64,000 bases of DNA from Cryptomeria japonica (GCF_030272615.1 NC_081409.1:618187255-618251254), one strand, 5' to 3'; positions 1 through 11,400 are shown, counted from the stretch's first letter. Notes: generated by a model not told the origin, from the letters alone. Translations and numbers: made by a program.

Positions 1-59
1 TTATGTGATCTAGCTGGTTTTGGATTGTTGTTCCCATATGTTTGTTTCTCTGGTCAAAA

Positions 60-230
60 ACATTTGTTCAAAAACAGGGTCTATCCTTTTTGGGTTTTTG
101 TTGTGTGGTAGTCTCACTTCTTGTGAGTTCCCCTATTTCATGTGCCTGAATGGTGGTTTTGTTACTGTTTAGGCCTCTCTTAGTTTTATCTATTTAGAAC
201 TTGCATATTTGTGCTTTTAAAATTAAAAAA
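60..230. repeat. Diverged repeat shared with 3105-3230
   Basis: A T/G-rich stretch containing CCTTTTTGGGTTTTTGTTGT followed by a block with CTTGTG resembles the block at 3105-3230 in order and wording. Such T-rich tracts are common in 3' tails of plant LINEs, and that is my best guess for both, but no coding remnant is attached to either copy. Confidence 0.3.
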
Positions 231-843
231 TTTAAATTTAACTACTAATTTATTATTCTTACAAATTAATTAATATATAAATATAATGTAAATTGAACAA
301 TTATACACTTATGAGTTCTAGAGAAAAAAATTGGCAAGTGTGACCATTTTGAATGCACATATATTCACAAATAAGAATAAGAAAAATAATGCAATTGAAG
401 ATGTTAAGACAAAAGGAGATATCTAATATAAGAGAGGAAAATAGTTGCCAAAATGAATAGCTAGAGAAGGATGCACAAGCAAAGAAAATAAAATTCATAA
501 TAACTAAAGGTTTGTTCTTAATCAAGAACTACTCATGAAGATTTAAAAAGAAAGGCAAGTCCTAAATAAAATGATTGTATTTATTGTATCTTATACATCT
601 AAAGTAAACATTTTCATAATGAGTTTGACATCATTAAAAATGTAATCATATACAATTAAATGTTTTAGGTAAAATGAGTGGAGAGATTACAATTTTACAT
701 AGTTTTTAACACAGAAATATTTGATTTACAAATAAATATATTGAATGAGCTAAAATTAGATGATTATAATTGACATTTATTTGTGGTTATTAGACAAATT
801 ATTCGTTTGAATAGGTATTTTGAATATGCTACCTTTTGCCATT
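231..843. other. AT-rich stretch, no gene seen
   Basis: Mostly A/T with short homopolymer runs. No conserved protein motif was found in any frame; the open frame at 301-525 on the minus strand is low-complexity and hydrophobic and is not supported. Confidence 0.6.
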
Positions 844-1055
844 CCTAGGGAATGGAATTGCGTAGCAGATTGCCTAGCCAAATGGGCATTTTGAACAAAT
901 GTAGGATTGAAATGTGACAAATAGGAAACATGTGCCTTTGGAGTTATCTCAAATGTTGAAACAATTCATTATGGAGGATAGGAATGTTTAACTATTGTTC
1001 TTTTTAACTTTATTTTGTGTTTGATAAGTTTTTACCCCTTTTTCAAAAAATATAA
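844..1055 (+). pseudogene. LINE tail: end of an RNase H domain plus 3' UTR
   Basis: The plus frame 844-894 reads PREWNCVADCLAKWAF and then a stop. This is the C-terminal signature of the RNase H domain that ends ORF2 of plant L1-type LINEs (pattern R-x-x-N-x-V-A-D-x-L-A). It is followed by a T-rich 3' UTR-like stretch and an A-rich run near 1045-1053. Everything upstream of the RNase H end is missing, so this is a 5'-truncated, dead copy. Flanking target-site duplications were not found. Confidence 0.5.
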
Positions 1056-1815
1056 GAATATTGACCATGTTCATTAAAAATTCATAAAATATGTTGTCTT
1101 TTCTCAAGTTGAAATCAATTATCTTGAACACATAGGTACATAAAAAGTATTGAGATAGAGAGTATGGATAGATCTAAATTAGAATTGTCATTGGGATTTC
1201 CTTTGAATAATTAAATTTGTTTTCATTTTAAAAATTAAGGATCTTAATAAATAATAAAATCTTCCTTTCCTACATTTATTAGTAAAGATTACTCTACAAT
1301 ACTATTTTAACACGATCATATTTTACAATCCCATATTCTTCCATTTTTTTATTTTCTAAGAATAACTCCTTCAAGGATATCTAAAAACTTAAGAGTCTAC
1401 AAATCAATCATTTCTAGATTAAAATGTAAATACATTATTCTCAAACTCATCCATATGAGATTGATAATCATCTAGGGAGGTAATGTTGATTTTATATTGC
1501 CTATATAAGAGATCCAACTTTGTGTTAGCTACAAACACAATTATATCAATGAAATAATACAGAAATCTAGAGAAAAAAAGAAGAAAGAAAGAAACAAAAA
1601 AGAAATGAAAAAAACCTCGATGTGTACAATTCATGTTGATTATAAATCATTATAATTTATAGTCTAGTTTTAAAAATTTAATTAGAATTTTTTAATTTAT
1701 ACTTATAATTAGTAATTATTCATCTATTAATATTATCTTTATTAATTTATAATTTATCTTCATAAATTATTTTTATAATTTTATTTTGTAATAAAAAACT
1801 ATCAATAATTTAATT
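1056..1815. other. AT-rich stretch, no gene seen
   Basis: Very A/T-rich with purine-rich patches (for example 1568-1615). No convincing coding signal. Confidence 0.55.
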
Positions 1816-2275
1816 TTGATTATAGATCTCTGTAATAAGGTCTTCAAGGCGAGATTGGTGGGTGACTTGAGTAGAGTTGTGAGAGATATTGATGAAAATA
1901 TCACTATTCCTCTCCCAAAGGACTACATGGTTATGATTAGGAATGGGAAACCTCCGCTATATTTTCCCATTCTCTACATTGAAGATGAGAATCCCTCTTG
2001 GGCTAGAAAATTTGAGATTGAAGAGAATGCTAATTTTCTTTAAAAACTCTTTCGATTCTCCAAGACAGAGGAAAAGGATTGGATCAAAGAATACCTAGAA
2101 GATGTTGGAGTTTCCATGTTTGCTTCAAAAGGGAGAATCAATTCTTGGGTGGCAGAGTTGAAGAAATTGAGTCTGAGGATCTTGAAGTGTCAGTTTTCTT
2201 TCCCTGTGTTCCTCTCCTCCGGTTTGTCCATGAAGTTTCCTTCGACAACGGCATGATCATCTCGAGAGATATTTC
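1816..2275 (+). pseudogene. Unrecognised coding remnant next to a minisatellite
   Basis: The base composition is more gene-like than the surroundings. One frame is open from 1816 to 2043 and, after a TAA, the same frame continues with coding character (charged, amphipathic) to about 2270. Visible features are a block rich in Pro and aromatic residues (NGKPPLYFPILYIEDENPSW) and then a charged stretch (KTEEKDWIKEYLEDVG). I do not recognise the family. The frame runs straight into the 38-bp repeat array at 2277. It could be an exon of a decayed host gene or an ORF1-like piece of a LINE; nothing visible decides between these. Confidence 0.35.
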
Positions 2276-2276
2276 G

Positions 2277-2500
2277 GCACATTCTCCCCTGTTGCCCCTT
2301 CTTCCCATTCTCCAGCACATTCTCCCCTGTTGCCCCTTCTTCCCTGTTGCCCCTTCTTCCCATGCTCCGGCACATTCTCCCCTGTTGGCCATTGTTCCCC
2401 GTTTCCCCTTCTTCCCATGCTCCGACACATTCTCCCCTGTTGCCCCTTCTTCCCATGCTCCGACACATTCTCCCCTGTTGCCCCTTCTTCCCATGCTCCT
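2277..2500. repeat. 38-bp minisatellite, five units
   Basis: There are five head-to-tail units built on GCACATTCTCCCCTGTTGCC followed by CCTTCTTCCCATGCTCCG. Units lie at 2277-2314 (38 bp), 2315-2369 (55 bp), 2370-2424 (55 bp), 2425-2462 (38 bp) and 2463-2500 (38 bp). The two 55-bp units carry a 17-bp expansion of the pyrimidine part. The units are nearly identical, so the array is young compared with its decayed surroundings. Because 38 is not a multiple of three, each unit rotates the reading frame, and several frames stay open on both strands. Confidence 0.9.
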
Positions 2501-3104
2501 GCATCCTATGATAGGTGTTTTGTCTTTGCTCTCTTTCAATACTTCCTCTGGTCGATTGTATGGGACTTCTACATTTTTTCTTTTATCTCTAGACATTGTT
2601 TTCAATCATTTTTCTTGACTTTGGGTACTCTTTCCTTCGTTGGCCAATTCACTAGCTAGCTTTCATTGGTTTGTCTACTCCTATTTCGGGAAATTTTATT
2701 ACACTCTTCCATGTTAAAAACTTTATTTTTATTTTAATATATTTTGGCTCAAAAAGTAAAAAATGTCATAATTATAATTTAAATTTAAAATAATGAATAT
2801 TAAATTCAATCTAAAATATAGAGTTCAATTTAAAATAAATAAGTATATTGGAAAGTAAAAAATCATGTTCAATATAGAGGTTAGAATAAGTTAAATATAA
2901 AATTATTTAAAATTATACATGTTTTTATTATAATATAAAGTACATAAAGTTTAATTTAAAATATAGAGTTGATATATATAATTTTTATTATGATATACAT
3001 TCAATATAAAAAGGTAAAAATAGACGTATGTATTCATGTTGGGTGGTTATAATTTTTATTACTATAAAGAGTCTAACATAAACAAAATATAATTTATGAA
3101 CAAT
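2501..3104. other. AT-rich stretch, no gene seen
   Basis: Repeated short words around ATATAGAGTT and TTTAATTTAAAATA give it a simple-sequence character. No coding signal. Confidence 0.55.
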
Positions 3105-3230
3105 AGTTGACCCTTTTTTGTGTTTTTGTTGTTTAGTTCCTAGGGCTCTCTATTTTTTGGGTTGTTATTCTCAATGTCACATCTTGTGTGATTCATTTCT
3201 CTTGACTTGATGGATATCATGTACCAAGTC
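3105..3230. repeat. Diverged repeat shared with 60-230
   Basis: It contains CCTTTTTTGTGTTTTTGTTG and then a CTTGTGTGATTC block matching the order of the stretch at 60-230. Probably the 3' tail of a retroposon; the type is unresolved. Confidence 0.3.
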
Positions 3231-3521
3231 TAGTCCTCCCCATGCTTAACTAAACAAAACATGAACAAAAATATGATATACTTTAAAGTTGTATAGATAA
3301 AATATAGAATATAATGAGTGAATAGATCTTGTAATATAGTTTAAAATTTTAAAATTTCATGAATTTATTTTTTTTACTTTAGAGATTTTATGTTTACTTG
3401 ATGTGTCTATATGTACAATTAGATAGGTAAGGCATAAAGATATCTTAATAAGTTAAAAAATTGTGTTGGATAATATCACAAAAATGTCATTTTTTCCTTG
3501 CATAATTAGACATAATGATCA

Positions 3522-3522
3522 C

Positions 3523-3583
<61 letters not shown>

Positions 3584-3584
3584 A
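3522..3584. repeat. Compound microsatellite (CT)n(CA)n(A)n
   Basis: About ten CT units run directly into about ten CA units and then a 23-base A run. Three different slippage-prone tracts abut with no spacer. Confidence 0.95.
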
Positions 3585-4189
3585 TTGTGTCTACCACATA
3601 AGATTCATATGGAGGCTCATTATTGCAACTCAGTGGTTCAGAGAAATGAATCATCTTACCTTTTTTATTTTTCTTTAGAGGCCTTGATAGTGAGATCAAC
3701 CATAATTATTTGGTCTAAGGTGGAATCCCTATAGGTGAGATTCAAATTTGGCACATGGTCTAGAAGAGTAGCTAGGAAAGACATTTGTGTGGGGAGCTTA
3801 ATGATAGAATGCTAAGAAAGTAAACAGGGATTAACAAATATATGCTTAGGGTTAATGGTCAAGGTGAGGGACAAATTATATTAAAATAGGCACATTATCA
3901 AACCTTGATGAATAGGGGTTTTCCTAGACCTAGTAGTTTGACACCAAATCTTTGAGAAAAGTAAAAAATTAGAAGGGGAAATTTAATCTGAATTGGTTTT
4001 GAAAGTTATTAAGCATAAGAAATAGAAATGCATTAAACCTTTTGTACCTACCTTCTAGGGTAACATAGCATATTATAATCTCAACATCTCTCAACCATAG
4101 CTCTAAGAGATCCTCATGGTTGAACCCACTTTTCAAATGGTTCACTTTCTCACCTTTTTTGAGAAAAGTCTACATTGCCTCTATATAAT
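3585..4189. other. No gene seen
   Basis: Moderately AT-rich sequence without an open frame or motif that I can support. Confidence 0.5.
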
Positions 4190-7100
4190 AACCTTTCACC
4201 TTTTTAGGTATTCGTAGTCCGTAATTAGGGATACTAGTGACTAGAGAAATAATCTTGTTTGTGACTTGGAAAATAACTCCCACTTGTTGAGACTAAACCC
4301 TTCTTCCATGATATAACAAATCCTATAGATATAGTAGGGCCAAAACCTTGAATAGACAAAATGTACGGATTTAATTTCCACCATTTAAAATATTCCAAAC
4401 TTTCTAGTATATTTTCACCCTCATTCTCACTAGGTTCTATTTGGACCAGGTCACCAACCATGGTAGCTTGTTATAGAAATAGAGAAGAGTTCCTAACACT
4501 AGAGATAAATAATAGAGATAGAGGAAGGTTCTGGAAATTTGACGGTTAATATAAAATAAATTGGGCTTCCTCATGAATCCAAAATGTGTAATTTACATCT
4601 ATAATAAAAAAAATTAAACTGAAAATCAAATTTTGCTAAAGTGCAACCTTTGGATTTGACATTAGCTACTAGTAAGGACATGTCCTCCCAAATTGGAAAA
4701 TCAATAAATTGAGTTGCAACATTGTTGATCAAGTTCATGATTTTATTTGATTCTCTAAAATCATGAAGGATCTTGTGATTTTTGAAAGATGAAATATTCA
4801 AGTGTACATCATCAATCACATATTGCACTTGTTAGCTAGATTTGGCTTTATTATTTAGTATATTGATAATTTTCCTTTTTATTTGGCAAAGGGTAGAACA
4901 CACATATGCATATTGACAATGTTCCTTGAGCACCCTCAATTATTGTGTTATGTATTCCATTATTTTTTGTAATTTGAATGCCTCTTCATGTAATTTCTAC
5001 TCCCCCAGGCTAGTGATATAAGAAAATAAAAGTATTCCCTCATGATCATGTAGGATGCCACCTCCTTCTACTTTCCCAGGGTTCCCATGGGAGGAACTGT
5101 GAAAATTTAGCTTAAGCCAAAATTGAATAGAGGATAAAATTGTTTGCATTCTCCTCTTAAGTATTTTGTAATCAACATTATGTAATAACTCTTTTAAATC
5201 TCATCTAGTAGCAATTTGAATTTCACTATATGTTGGGTTTTTGTTAATATAATTTATTTAAAATGTATTGCTATCTAACTTGCCTTCTTGTGTTATTATT
5301 GAGTTTGATAATTATGTAAGTATCCATTGGACATCAATAACCCAATTTTTATCTATATTATACCTATTATAAGACATGATAAAACAAAAATTGTAATCTA
5401 AATGAGATGAAATCTAAATATACAATAAAAATAATAGTTTATATTCGATAGGTCCATAATAGATATTTTTTATATAGATAACATGACTTTAGAATTAAAT
5501 TTTAACTCTACAGTTAAATTTTTTAATTTATCATATATATCATGACCATTTCTATATTAAAAATAAAAAATATGATCATTTAAATCAATTAAAAAATAAA
5601 TAAAAATAGTTGGAACCCTTATATCTAAGGTGGCACTTAAAATAAATATTCAATGAACATATATTTTCATGAAATTGGTATGATTTCATATAGTATGGTT
5701 TGTTCTTCCCGCTTAAAATATTAGTGCTCATTTTTTACTAACATCTTAACTATCATGATACATCTATTTATATGATATTATGATCATGTTAATAACTATA
5801 TCATAATATTACTTGTTTTATAAGGGCTAGGTTTTTTGGAAGTGCCCTTACCATTTATTTTTGGGGGGGGCAAAGGAGGAACACATACTTTATATTGTTA
5901 ATTAGATATAAAATTTATATACTAGAAAGTGTGAATCAAAATGAGCTAGTTCATCTTGTAGCTCTGATTGGAATTACAACAAAAAAACCTTAAATATACT
6001 AGCTTAGAGAGAAGTTCTCAATTTAAGAGACTACTTGAACTCCCACAAACCCAAAAAAGACTAGCTCATAAAGTATTGTGCAATCTAGGAAATTATTTGC
6101 TAACTCATTTGATTAATCATCCCTAAACCCACTATATAGCAGAAGTGTATAATTTAAGGGAAAACTTCATATACTAATAAGATAGATAATATAATCATGC
6201 TATAACCAAAAAAGAATTGCTCCATATGCCATATAGGGTTATCACAGAGAATACTACGTATATGGAGAATTCTCTTATGTTGCCTCATGTCCTACATTGT
6301 CTTCCTATTGGGCATTGTCTCCAAATTTGAAGTCCACAAAGTTTCCTTTTGGAAATTCAAATACCCTTTCCACAATAGGAATGTTCTCAAATTTTTGATG
6401 ATGTGGATAGTGAAGCATCAAACGATAGACTGAGTAAAAGAGGTATGAGAACTGATTTTCCTTTGCCGATGAAATCCACTTAGAGTATAGCCCTAGCTCA
6501 TTCTCAAATATCTTACAATTATTATAATCAAGATCTATCTTTATGGAATTGTATATTCTCACATACTGGGGCATCTTCTTTAAATATTTTCTTGGAAAAA
6601 TCTCACCCACCCATCCCTTGCCATTAAATAGGTTGTATTTCTTCACCGCCCTTTCAATGTCATCAACAAAAATGAAAACTTCTTTGATGTAGCCTAAACA
6701 TAGATGCAACAGAGACCCATAATTTTGAGGTAAATCAAAAGCATTAGTAAGAGAATACATATATTACTAGTAAAGGATAGAGACTATGATGTTTTTTAAG
6801 GATAAGCACCTCTTCTCCCACTACAGTGATGATTTCCTATTGAATCTTGACATAATCCCACTTGAAAATGTGCTTCAAGTGCTCCATTCTATAGGTCTGC
6901 GAGGTTAGGAACTCCCAACCTATGAATGCAATTGATATGCGTTGATTAAGTGGTTTGTACTCCATTGTCATGAACATTGAGAGCAAAAAAGGATGAGACA
7001 AAATGAGCCTTTTCTCCCCTTAAATATATTTATTCAAAGGCTTCACATGAATTTTAGAATGTAATAAACTTAAAATAGTAATTTCGTCACATAAGAGAAA

Positions 7101-7440
7101 TATTTAACACATTTAAAAGCTATTTTCGGGGTACTTTGTGAGTATCCTTAATATTTACTTGAAACCCTTCACATATGCAAAACTCATTACCATTAAAAAA
7201 CAATCTTTGAGGTGGTTCCACAATATCTAGGTGGGATACCACTTGTCAAGAATGTGCAAAAAGGAGATTTAATGGAGCCTTGATTGTACTTTCAATGTCC
7301 AATGCTAGCTTTTCTTATTTCTTTGGAATCATTCCCTATCATGTACGCATGTTAGAACAATACCACCTCGGGAACAAATATAGCCACATGTCCTACTACT
7401 TATAATACTGACTAGGAACATTTAATCTATGACGCTTGGG
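4190..7440 (-). pseudogene. Long decayed coding region, unrecognised
   Basis: On the minus strand, coding-like stretches recur across 3 kb but are broken by stops and frameshifts: 4571-4828, 4234-4461, 6305-6760 and, upstream of the last, about 6790-7010 (with LTSQTYRMEHLKHIF) and 7250-7440 (with WLYLFPRWY). The order and common strand suggest one element or gene rather than chance frames. No reverse transcriptase, integrase, transposase or zinc-knuckle motif was found. An extra ORF of a retroelement or a decayed single-copy gene are both possible. Confidence 0.35.
6305..6760 (-). CDS. Hypothetical protein, 151 codons, family not recognised
   Basis: This is the longest clean frame in the first 14 kb and is rich in aromatic and charged residues (for example KGWVGEIFPRKYLKKMPQYV in the middle and SYLFYSVYRLMLHYPHHQKF towards the end). 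No signal peptide or membrane segment is evident. The coding character continues upstream (6790-7010) past an in-frame stop, so the ATG at 6760 is probably internal to a formerly longer protein. I see no known motif. It is most likely a surviving piece of the decayed region 4190-7440 and not an independent gene. Confidence 0.35.
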   Translation of the reverse strand: MYSLTNAFDLPQNYGSLLHLCLGYIKEVFIFVDDIERAVKKYNLFNGKGWVGEIFPRKYLKKMPQYVRIYNSIKIDLDYNNCKIFENELGLYSKWISSAKENQFSYLFYSVYRLMLHYPHHQKFENIPIVERVFEFPKGNFVDFKFGDNAQ

Positions 7441-8354
7441 TAAAGTACAAAGCTATGTCACACTTTTATAAAGGAAATGGCCAATGGGGTGGCTGCAAGA
7501 AGTTGAGTCCCACTTTTGGGCAAAAAGTGGAAGTGTTTTCTTTGTTTTTCAAATTTTATGTCGATTGATGTCAAAATTTGATGCACTTAGAGATTGAATC
7601 TCAAAAAACTTCAGTAGTAGAAAATGTAGTGCTCAGAGTCTACTTTTCAAATATGTAATTTATTTTAATACCCACATGGTAGAAATCACTTTTTAGTAGG
7701 CATGTTTAAAAACCAATGTTTCAAAATGCCTGTTTCAGGACCATACCGCACATGTGTACGACCACCCTTTTTTGATGCAAATTATCCTTCTAGGAAACAA
7801 TACCTAAGACACCAAATATTGATGAGAATAGTTTTTCTTTTTTTTAATTGAATATATATTTTTTTTATTAATTTTTAACTGACAATAAAGTATATTTTCA
7901 AAACAGTGGGTGTACGACCACCATAATTTGATGAAAATTTCATATTTTTCAATTTTATTTTTTTTAATATTCAAAAGAATTGTATGTAGATCGATTTCAT
8001 ATAATTTATTTTTCTAAAATCCTAAAAACCAAAATGTTATTAAAGGTTTAGTGAACCTTTGTATTTTAGGTTTAGGTTCCACTTTTGATTAATAAATAAT
8101 ACAAAAATAGTAAAAATAATCTTATCACTATGAAATTTACATTTCTGAAATTAGGATGCTGAAAACTCTAATGGGTTTTTGTTTCATAAAAAAATTCAAT
8201 CAGAAAGGCCCTCAAAAAATTAGGCCAAGGTAGAAATCTGATGTCGTTTTACCTTAGTCATTTTTTGGAGGTCCAAGCATAGGCTTGGTGGGACCAAGCC
8301 TATCCCAAAGAAAAAAACAATGCTTAGGGTTGTTTCCTACTCCTAATTTTAACA
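7441..8354. other. AT-rich stretch, no gene seen
   Basis: T- and A-rich runs (7838-7870, 7950-7970). The words GTGTACGACCACC occur twice (about 7755 and 7910), hinting at an old local duplication. No coding signal. Confidence 0.5.
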
Positions 8355-8620
8355 AACAGGCACCCATTTTTTAAATTCAAAAAATGGGCGCCCGTTTCGC
8401 TTTGTACCGTTGAAAGCAAAATGAGCACCCATTTTAAAAAATGGGCACCCAATTCTAAAACAGGCACCCGATTTGAAAACAATGGGTGCCTGTTTAGCTT
8501 CGGGCACCTGAACCAAAACACGCACACGTTTTCAAAAAATGTGCACCTGTTTTTTAATGGCTCAGGCACTCGAAGTGAAATGGGTGCCCAATTTGTAAAA
8601 ATCGGGCACCTGTTTCTAGT
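8355..8620. repeat. Array of GGGCACCC palindromes with A/T-rich spacers
   Basis: About eleven copies of GGCACC or its complement occur at 10-40 bp spacing, in both orientations, separated by A- or T-rich spacers. Several neighbours form perfect hairpins: CCCATTTTTT (8363-8372) pairs with AAAAAATGGG (8379-8388) across six bases, and CCCATTTT (8428-8435) pairs with AAAATGGG (8438-8445) across two bases. Both strands have open frames here, but they follow from the repeat. It could be a fold-back element or an imperfect satellite. Confidence 0.75.
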
Positions 8621-8841
8621 GGGCTCTTTTCTCTACCCGTGGACTTCCACGGGATTGGGACCCAACTTTGTGCATTTACCCAATGGTGATTCAACTTTTT
8701 AAATTGAATCAATAGAAAGTAAAATATATGTTTTTAATTTTAAAATTATGTAAACTAATAAAATGTATATTCTTTTGTGTATTTTATGTTTGAAATTTTT
8801 AGAAAAATTTTAAAAATTATTTGAATATAGTTTTGTATAAA
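8621..8841. other. AT-rich spacer, no gene seen
   Basis: Short AT-rich stretch between the palindrome array and the LINE target-site duplication. Confidence 0.5.
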
Positions 8842-8857
8842 GTAAACATTATAATTT
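8842..8857. repeat. LINE target-site duplication, left copy
   Basis: GTAAACATTATAATTT; it matches the right copy at 10501-10516 at 14 of 16 bases. Confidence 0.8.
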
Positions 8858-10500
8858 TTTTTTTTGGTCGGTAATTTTTGATATATATTGATTTCCAGGA
8901 AAAAGGGCTACAATAATCCGAGGCCATATAGATTTCAACATCGGCCCTAAGAACTAATAGTCCTAGCCTGCTATGCAGGGCGTTTAAACTGAAAAGGAAA
9001 TAAAACCAGTACTGTGCGATTCTGCACTAGATATTACAGTCATCCATAAAATATTGTTTTTTTAAAAAAAACCAGTAAATAGCAAAAAACAAAATGGATT
9101 TTTTGCACCATATCCACTTAGTCGGTGTCGCTCTGGTTTGTCTGCTTCTCCTCCTCATCTGCAATGTCTGCCAAAGCTTTTCCTTTGGCTGCTTCGGTCT
9201 TCATCTTCGGGATGCAATCCAAATTCCCAAATTCTGGGTCTCCCTCTAGACTTGCTAAGAATTGGACCACCCACCCTTCCTCAAACTGGTCTCACAGTTC
9301 TCTCCCCACCTCCATGCATGCCACCACCTTGAGGGATTTCAGTACCTCATATGTTCTTATTAATTTGATGTAGAGCTTCATGGCTTCCCAGCCTATGCGA
9401 GTTCGCTCTCTGCATTGCTCCTTTATTCAATTCTTTGGCCCTCGAACAAAGGGTAGTATCTCCTCCTCGACATCTCCTTCTCGAATGTGGATTCCAGTAT
9501 AAAGTGGATGTGCACCAACTCCTTGCCCAACATTAGACGTGCTGCACTCCACAATTTCTCTTCCTTGTATTTGAAGAGTCCTTGCATTCATTTGTCTGAC
9601 ACCGTTTCCAGAAAAGGAACTAGTTTCTTCTCTATTCTTAGGGTAAAATTCACCTCGATTGAACCTACTAAAAAACTGTTAACTCAACACACTACATTGC
9701 AAAAGACACAAAATTCCTCATTAATCTGATTCTTTGATGATAGCTCATAAACCAAAATAGTAATTCCTCCATCGTTGTTTGCGACAGGTCATAAATGCAT
9801 AATCAATGATATAAATGGAAAAAAATTTCAAGGCAGATTTATTGTCCTCCGCCATTATCTCGAATAGATGCATTGCGTTCGGTAACTGCCTCATTAATTG
9901 CAGTTCCTTTGAAAAGGCATACTTGTCCTTATAGGCTGTCTTGCGTGCTTATTGATTTTCTCATGCTTTTAGGACTGCATTAATTCCACTTCCACAAACT
10001 ACCGTCTCCCTTCCACCACTTGGCCATTTGGCCTGTCATGTCACATCTGATGTTGGAGAGGAGGTCCACCACTACATTGGCACCTCGTCTGACATGGGAG
10101 ACTCGAAACTCCTCAAAGGAGTTGAGTTTTTCTCAGATGGTCTCCACCCAATGGGATAATTTCCACGATGAGGTCTTACCCTTCGCTATTGCATTGATAA
10201 TCACTTGGTAATCTCCTTCCAAGTGCAACTTTGGGATTTTCATGTTTATAGCCAATTCAGTGGTCACTAGTGCTGCCTGTGCCTCCGCTTTGTTATTTGT
10301 TCCATCCTGCAATCATCTTGCACCCTTGAAAAGGATGACCCCTTTATCATTTCTTGCGACTACTCCCACTCCTGAGGTTCCCGAATTTCCCTTAGATGCC
10401 CCATCAAAGTTTATTTTTATCCACTCCTTAGATGGTGGTTCCCATTTAACCTCTTCTTTTTCTAAAGGGGGGTTAACCCTCAAAGACCCATTAACGGGTT
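8858..10500 (-). mobile_element. 5'-truncated LINE (L1-type), minus strand
   Basis: The plus strand starts with a T run at 8858, which is the poly(A) tail of a minus-strand element, followed by a 3' UTR (to about 9117) and coding sequence running leftwards from about 10500 to a stop at about 9118. The RNase H domain of ORF2 is at 10040-10440; endonuclease and reverse transcriptase are absent because of 5' truncation, as expected for target-primed reverse transcription. Matching 16-bp flanks (8842-8857 and 10501-10516) define the insertion exactly. At least two in-frame stops break the RNase H, so the copy is dead. Confidence 0.85.
10040..10440 (-). pseudogene. LINE ORF2 RNase H domain, broken
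   Basis: In order on the minus strand: WIKINFDGASKGNSGTSGVG (first catalytic Asp in the FDG motif), NNKAEAQAAL (catalytic Glu), LEGDYQVIINAI (second Asp) and HVRRGANVVVDLLSN (last Asp). This is the plant RVT_3-type RNase H. It removes the RNA strand of RNA/DNA hybrids in the retroposition cycle. Stops lie after the VILFKGAR block and before EKLNSFEEF. Downstream of the domain, coding-like sequence continues for some 300 codons to about 9118, which is longer than I would expect for an ORF2 that ends with RNase H. Confidence 0.8.
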
Positions 10501-10516
10501 GTAAACGCTATAATTT
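10501..10516. repeat. LINE target-site duplication, right copy
   Basis: GTAAACGCTATAATTT; the partner is at 8842-8857. Confidence 0.8.
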
Positions 10517-11149
10517 AGTTGTTGATAAAATGTTGAAATTGCTGTTACACAAACCACCACAGTTTATTTAATACACCTTTTCTTCAATTTTTTTAATTTA
10601 TATTGATAACTTGAAACTTTAGTGCATGGATATATTTTTTACTATTTTTAATAAATATATATTTTTCAATAAATTTGAAAACTTGCATGTACTGAAATAT
10701 AACTCTTTCCATTTGCCACCACTTTTTTTATTCATTATTTATCCAAATTTAAAAAAAATTATATCATCTTCACATAGATTCTTTACTCTAGTGCATCATA
10801 TTTCTTTTTCAAATTTTTTAAATAAATTTAAGTATTTTTTCTTGTCAAGATAATCACTTATATTTAAGTATCGATTACCTACTTTCAATAAAAATAAAAT
10901 GTAGAATATAAAAAATAATTAAAATATTAAAAGAGATAATTTTTGGAATATTCAGTTGTAGATCTATAAAAGGGTATTTTTACATTTCAAATTTTTTTTT
11001 TATAAGAGTGGGAATTGTTGAAACATTGAATTTTTCAAATTTTTTTTTTTGGTTTTTAGACACAAAGTGATATAAAATATACATTTAGTAGACACTTCCA
11101 ATTAGAAAAGCCACATTATGGTTTCCACTTGCTGTGTACAATATCTTGA
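10517..11149. other. AT-rich stretch, no gene seen
   Basis: Low-complexity T-rich sequence; the open frame 10626-10853 is Phe/Ile/Lys-rich and not credible as a gene. Confidence 0.55.
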
Positions 11150-11400
11150 GCATTAGAATTATAAGCACACAAGCAATTATTTAAAAGATTCATTAATGAA
11201 AAAGTGAGCAAGTTCCTCATCGAAGTGAATAACTTTAGAATTAAGCTTAATCTCCCTCAGATTATTTGGCATCCATTATTGGCTAGGGCATTTGTAAGAC
11301 CATTTTCATCTTTGAAACAATGTTTAATTGTATAATTTCCACTACACTTCAGTTTCTCCCAAGCCTCCTAAAGGGTGTATCACACACTCTATTTAGGATA
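11150..11400 (-). pseudogene. LINE RNase H C-terminal remnant
   Basis: The minus strand reads IKHCFKDENGLTNALANNGC around 11260-11340. This resembles the end of plant LINE RNase H domains (IKH-x-x-R-x-x-N-x-x-A-D-A-L-A-x-x-G) with the catalytic Asp replaced by Asn. Stops occur on both sides. Only this scrap remains. Confidence 0.4.

Noticed and set aside
2138-2605. Collagen-like Gly/Arg-rich protein on the minus strand
   Set aside because: It arises from translating the 38-bp minisatellite; other frames are open too and no collagen G-x-y periodicity holds throughout.
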